A stretch of DNA of 7,850 nucleotides, from the NCBI GenBank assembly GCA_005772945.1, contig SXIE01000152.1, positions 1 through 7,850 on the forward strand, written 5' to 3'. The stretch is from Pseudomonadota bacterium. Lineage in GTDB: Bacteria; Myxococcota; UBA9042; PHBI01. Under the pieces are notes generated by a model, which worked only from the letters and a program-made list of their open reading frames with translations, was not told where the DNA came from and did no database searches. Shown here piece after piece: positions 4,681-7,850 of the stretch; positions within the stretch are counted from its first letter, which is position 1; each line of letters opens with the position of its first letter. The position numbers were made by a program, and so were the translations under genes.

Positions 4681-6097
4681 GGAGCGTGACCAGGGTCATG
4701 ATGTTCCAGGCCGCGTGCGCCGCGATGGGCACGAGCAAAGAACCTGACCATTCATAGAGCAGCGCGAGTCCGACGCCGAAGAGCGTGAGCGGGACGATGA
4801 GCGTTGGGTGCATGTGGACGGCGCCGAAGATGAGCCCGCTCAGGACTGCGCCGCCGCCGCGTCCGAGCTGGTCGCGGAGGTTCCGGTAGATGAAGCCGCG
4901 AAAGAGGACCTCCTCGACGACCGGCGCCGCGACGCCCGCCGCGAGCCCGATCCCGAGCCAGGTCTCGAAGCGGTCGTCGGCCAGGACGAGATCGATCGAG
5001 GTCTGGTGATCGCTGTGCGGGCCGATGAGCAACGAGCCGAGGATGACGCCCGCGAACATGAACGCGAACGCCACGCCGACCCCCGGGACGAGCCAGGCCG
5101 CGAGGCCCCAGCGGCGCTTCGGAAGCGACGCGGTCGTGAACCCGAGCAGCGGTCCGAGGTGGCGCGTGTCCTCGCGCTCGCGGCCCCAGTTCTGGATGAG
5201 CGCGAGTGCCAGGAGCCCGTTCAGGATGGTGTCGAGCGCGCTCGTGAGCGCGATGCCGCGGAGATCGGTGCCGAGCGCGGCCACGACGCCGAAGAGCAGC
5301 TGCCCGAGGGCCCACGAGCCGAGCACCCACCCGAAGAGGACGCGCCGCGTGCGCGGGTGCCGAAATGGCGAGGTGGTCCCGGCGAGGCCCGCGTAGCCGC
5401 GCGCGGCGAGGCGCCGATACCACCACGGGAAAAGGATGAGCGTCACGAGGCCGACGAGCGCGAGGAGCGCGGGGATCGCGAACATCGTGACCCTGCGCCC
5501 GATGTAGTCGGCCGCCGTCGCGCGATAGCTCTCGGCCGCTCGGGCGGCGGCGACGAGGTCGCCCGCGTTCGCGAAGTGGCGCTCGCGCAGTCGCGAGATG
5601 AGCCAGGTCGAGGCGCCGAGATCGGCGAAGCGCGCCGTTAGCACGTCGAGCTTGGTCGCGGGCCGCCCGCTCGCCAGGCGCGTCAGCTCGTCGAGCGTCG
5701 CCTCGTGACTCGCGAGCAGCGCCGGCTTGCGCACGAGCGTCGCGATCGCCCCGAGCGCCAGGCGATCCTCGCGGTAGCTCGTGGCCATCGCGACCCACAC
5801 GACCTGCAGCTCGGGCGTCGCGTTCGCCTCGGCCATCGCGTCGCGCAGATGCGTCAGCATGTCGCGCGCCGCCGACGCGCCGTGCTGCAGTCCCATCGTC
5901 TCGAGCGCGACGTCCGGCGCTTCGACGGGCGCGTCGAACTGCATTCCGGTTGTCTCGAGCCCGAGGACGTTCGCGCGCGAGACCGCCATTTCAGCGGGTC
6001 GCCGGGCCTCGGTCGACACGATCTCGAACGTCGCGGCCAAGAGGACGCCGACCAAGAGGAGGGTGTCGATCAGCCCATCATGACGCTCGTCGCTCAC
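4661..6097 (-). CDS. CPBP family (Rce1-like, Abi) intramembrane metalloprotease with large N-terminal extension
   Basis: This 478-residue inner-membrane protein carries the three CPBP signatures in order: EEVLFR (Glu395, Glu396, Arg400), FGAVH (Phe424, His428) and HAAWN (His461, Asn465). In Rce1 and its relatives these Glu/His/Asn residues form the active site of a protease working inside the bilayer. Hydrophobic segments lie at about 10-26, 203-226, 253-276, 281-303, 331-360, 380-398, 415-429, 432-449 and 452-470. The first helix is followed by some 175 soluble, mostly helical residues (27-200), outside the CPBP domain and not recognised. LETTGMQ (47-53) and LETMGLQ (65-71) repeat within it. 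The GTG at 6097 is preceded by GAGG, which overlaps the upstream TGA with seven bases before the start; the gap to the lipoprotein gene is nine bases. Bacterial members include bacteriocin-immunity proteins, but the substrate here is unknown; the overlapping downstream genes are natural candidates for partners. Confidence 0.92.
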   Translation of the reverse strand: MSDERHDGLIDTLLLVGVLLAATFEIVSTEARRPAEMAVSRANVLGLETTGMQFDAPVEAPDVALETMGLQHGASAARDMLTHLRDAMAEANATPELQVVWVAMATSYREDRLALGAIATLVRKPALLASHEATLDELTRLASGRPATKLDVLTARFADLGASTWLISRLRERHFANAGDLVAAARAAESYRATAADYIGRRVTMFAIPALLALVGLVTLILFPWWYRRLAARGYAGLAGTTSPFRHPRTRRVLFGWVLGSWALGQLLFGVVAALGTDLRGIALTSALDTILNGLLALALIQNWGREREDTRHLGPLLGFTTASLPKRRWGLAAWLVPGVGVAFAFMFAGVILGSLLIGPHSDHQTSIDLVLADDRFETWLGIGLAAGVAAPVVEEVLFRGFIYRNLRDQLGRGGGAVLSGLIFGAVHMHPTLIVPLTLFGVGLALLYEWSGSLLVPIAAHAAWNIMTLVTLHDQIRV

Positions 6098-6106
6098 GCC
6101 GTGGCC

Positions 6107-6328
6107 TCAGCGTTTGGCGATGAAATCGAGAAGCCCGCGGCACGTGTCCTTGGTCAGGTTCTCGCGGCGCTCGGGGTCTCGGACGAGGTCGCAGTGGCGC
6201 TTGTTGGCCCGCACGTACTTGGGGTCGTCGCAGACCTTGACCTCGAGCTGCTTGCACGGATCGCTGCACGCGGCGCCGACGACGACGTAGAGGGGAACGA
6301 ACCAAGCGAAGATGAGGCGGCCCTTCAT
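6107..6328 (-). CDS. small Cys-rich probable lipoprotein
   Basis: The predicted product has 73 residues: MKGR, a hydrophobic stretch (LIFAWFVPLYVVVGAA, 5-20), then Cys21. VVGAAC resembles a signal-peptidase II lipobox, although Gly at -3 is not the usual Leu. The mature part holds four further cysteines (25, 33, 46, 63), an even number that could form two disulfides in the periplasm, and is rich in charged residues (KYVRANKRHCD, DPERRENLTKD). No family is recognised. AGGGAG (6339-6344) lies 10 bases before the ATG at 6328, which supports this start; ATG at 6349 would add MAGSSCT and has no ribosome site. The stop is nine bases from the protease GTG, so the two are probably co-transcribed; glpD ends 56 bases upstream. 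The secreted, oxidised character is inferred, not shown. Confidence 0.72.
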   Translation of the reverse strand: MKGRLIFAWFVPLYVVVGAACSDPCKQLEVKVCDDPKYVRANKRHCDLVRDPERRENLTKDTCRGLLDFIAKR

Positions 6329-6384
6329 CGTGCAGCTGCTCCCTGCCATGGGTCGGAGTTCGACCTCGCGTGACCTTAGCGCAG

Positions 6385-7850
6385 TCAGGCCGAGTGCGCG
6401 AGCCCATCGGCGCTCGCCTCGGACGCGCACGCCAGCGCCTCGTCGACGTAGCGCGTGTAGGCCGCGATCTCGGCCGCAACCCAGCCCTGGTCGCGCCCGA
6501 GCAGCTCGGCCATGCGCTGGGCGACGGCCGGCGCGCCGCCCAGGCCGTGATCGGCCGCGCGGTAGAACACCTGCGTGCGGCGGACCATGACGTCTTCGAG
6601 GGTCCAGGCCTCTTCGTCGAGCACCGCGACCGCCGCCTGCGCCAGCACGTAGTCGAGGTCGGGCGCGATGCGCGCGCACTCCGCGGGGTGGGCCGCCATG
6701 CGCTCGCGCACGCGCGCCGCGAGGGATCCGTGCGTCTGCCAGAGCTGGCGCTCGAAGAGGTCGGCCGGGCCGACGGCGGGATCGGCGACGCGCGCGAGCT
6801 CGGGGTCGAGCGGGCGTCGGTGGGTTACGCAGCGCGCCGTCTTCGGGGCGCTCTCAGTCGCGGAACGCGGGTGCTTGCGCAGGTCGGCGACGACCGCGTC
6901 GACCAGCTCCTCGGCCATCGCGCGGTAGGTCGTCAGCTTGCCGCCCGCCATGATCGACACGCCGCGCGTGTCGCGCCAGAGCTCGTGCTCGCGGCTGGTC
7001 TTGTAGGCGGTCGCGGCGTCGGTTCGGACCAGCGGCCGGAGCCCCGCCCAGGTGCTGCGGATGTCGCGCGGCGTGAGCTTGGCGTCCGGAAAGAAGTGGT
7101 TGGCGGTCGCGAGGAGGTAGCGAACGTCGGCGGCGTCGGCGACGACGCGCTCGAGGTCGCCGCTGTAATCGGTGTCGGTCGTGCCGATGTAGCTCGTGTT
7201 CCCGAACGGGACCGCGAAGACGACGCGGCCGTCCTCGACCGAGGTGACCGCCACGGCGACGTCGATCGGGAGGCGCTCGCGCGCGACGACGACGTGGACG
7301 CCCTTGGTCGGTCGCAGGCGCGGGGGCTGTCCGAGGGTGGCGCCTGTCACGTCGGTCCAGGGGCCGGTGCAGACGACGAGGTGGCGGCAGGGGATGGTCC
7401 AATCGCGCCCGAGGATGTGGTCGCGGAGGCGTGCGTGGGTGACGCGTTCGTCGGCGCCGAAATCGGCCGAGACGAACTCGGCGCGGGCCGCCGTGGTGGC
7501 GCCGGCGCGGGCCGCGTCGAGCACGTTCGCCAGGACCAGGCGCGCGTCGTGGGTCTGGCAATCATAATAGAAGACCGAGCCCGACAGTGCCTCGGTACGC
7601 AGGCCGCACACGGTCTTGGCGGTCTTGGCGGCGCCGAGGCGGCGATGGATCTTGGGGGTGCGAAAGAGCGAGAGGAGATCGTAGAGCCACAGCCCGAGGT
7701 TGATCTTGAAGAGGCCGTGGCGCCCCGTCTTGTAGACGGGCATGACGAATGGGAGCGGCCCGACCAGCTGCGGGTTGAGCACGTGCTGGCGATGGCGCTC
7801 GCGCGTGCCCTCCATGACGAGCCCGAACTGGTAGTTCTCGAGGTAGCGCA
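6385..7850 (-). CDS. glpD: glycerol-3-phosphate dehydrogenase GlpD, C-terminal part (5' end outside window)
   Basis: This FAD-dependent, membrane-associated enzyme oxidises sn-glycerol 3-phosphate to dihydroxyacetone phosphate and passes electrons to the quinone pool. The frame stays open to the right edge (RYLENYQFGLVMEGTRERHR), matching the GlpD segment before PHLV-RPL-FVLP, so the ATG at 7815 is internal and the N-terminal FAD-binding GxGxxG lies outside. Visible GlpD motifs: LVVCTGPWTD (about 7360-7389), RPTKGVHVVV, IGTTDTDYSGDLE (about 7150-7190), STWAGLRPLV (about 7025-7055), TSREHEL (about 6980-7000) and AGGKLTTYRAMAEE (about 6910-6950). The Arg of GLRPL and of TSREHEL and the Lys of GGKLTTYR correspond to substrate-site residues of E. 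coli GlpD. The last 150 residues form the helical C-terminal domain, including VMVRRTQVFY. No glpF or glpK is in view. Substitutions at key sites were not seen. Confidence 0.92.
   Translation of the reverse strand, partial: RYLENYQFGLVMEGTRERHRQHVLNPQLVGPLPFVMPVYKTGRHGLFKINLGLWLYDLLSLFRTPKIHRRLGAAKTAKTVCGLRTEALSGSVFYYDCQTHDARLVLANVLDAARAGATTAARAEFVSADFGADERVTHARLRDHILGRDWTIPCRHLVVCTGPWTDVTGATLGQPPRLRPTKGVHVVVARERLPIDVAVAVTSVEDGRVVFAVPFGNTSYIGTTDTDYSGDLERVVADAADVRYLLATANHFFPDAKLTPRDIRSTWAGLRPLVRTDAATAYKTSREHELWRDTRGVSIMAGGKLTTYRAMAEELVDAVVADLRKHPRSATESAPKTARCVTHRRPLDPELARVADPAVGPADLFERQLWQTHGSLAARVRERMAAHPAECARIAPDLDYVLAQAAVAVLDEEAWTLEDVMVRRTQVFYRAADHGLGGAPAVAQRMAELLGRDQGWVAAEIAAYTRYVDEALACASEASADGLAHSA

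Noticed and set aside
4752..5798. A 348-codon minus-strand frame inside the protease gene
   Set aside because: It is a +1-type shadow of the protease frame, Arg/Pro/His-rich, with no motif.
6329..6384. Possible terminator or promoter between glpD and the lipoprotein gene
   Set aside because: No convincing hairpin, T run or -35/-10 pair could be found; only the AGGGAG ribosome site stands out.
7813..7815. ATG as the true start of glpD
   Set aside because: The frame continues to the window edge with typical GlpD sequence (RYLENYQFGLV), so this Met is internal.

Overview
The window is GC-rich throughout, with G or C at most third codon positions and abundant Ala, Arg, Gly and Asp codons. Its genes are tightly packed, and several start with GTG. 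Together with the gene types, this suggests a high-GC Gram-negative bacterium, possibly a myxobacterium-like (Myxococcota) organism. That placement is an inference from composition and gene style; no marker gene is present. No mobile element, CRISPR array, tRNA or rRNA was seen.

Layout. At the left edge is the 3' end of a plus-strand gene for a TPR-like helical-repeat protein (1-303). After a 77-base gap comes a plus-strand amino-acid dehydrogenase of the Glu/Leu/Phe/Val family (381-1454). It ends tail-to-tail against a minus-strand gene at a perfect 16-base palindrome (1455-1470), which probably terminates transcription from both sides.

Everything from 1467 to the right edge is on the minus strand. 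In transcription order: glpD (glycerol-3-phosphate dehydrogenase, N-terminus outside the window); a 73-residue Cys-rich probable lipoprotein; a CPBP-family (Rce1-like) intramembrane metalloprotease with a large N-terminal extension; an unrecognised 237-residue protein carrying a duplicated nonapeptide; an unrecognised four-helix membrane protein that looks internally duplicated; a Bax inhibitor-1 (BI-1/YccA) family membrane protein; and a thioredoxin-fold protein with a CNHCPY motif.

How the genes may work together. The protease, the 237-residue protein and the duplicated membrane protein overlap end to start (20 and 4 bases), so they are probably co-translated and may act together at the membrane. 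The BI-1 and thioredoxin-like genes are 17 bases apart and probably form a two-gene unit, with a possible promoter and a 5' hairpin at 2944-2996. The glpD and lipoprotein genes lie just upstream with short gaps and no obvious terminator, so longer transcripts are possible. Most of the window is ordinary chromosomal sequence. The least explained part is the three-gene block at 2993-6097.
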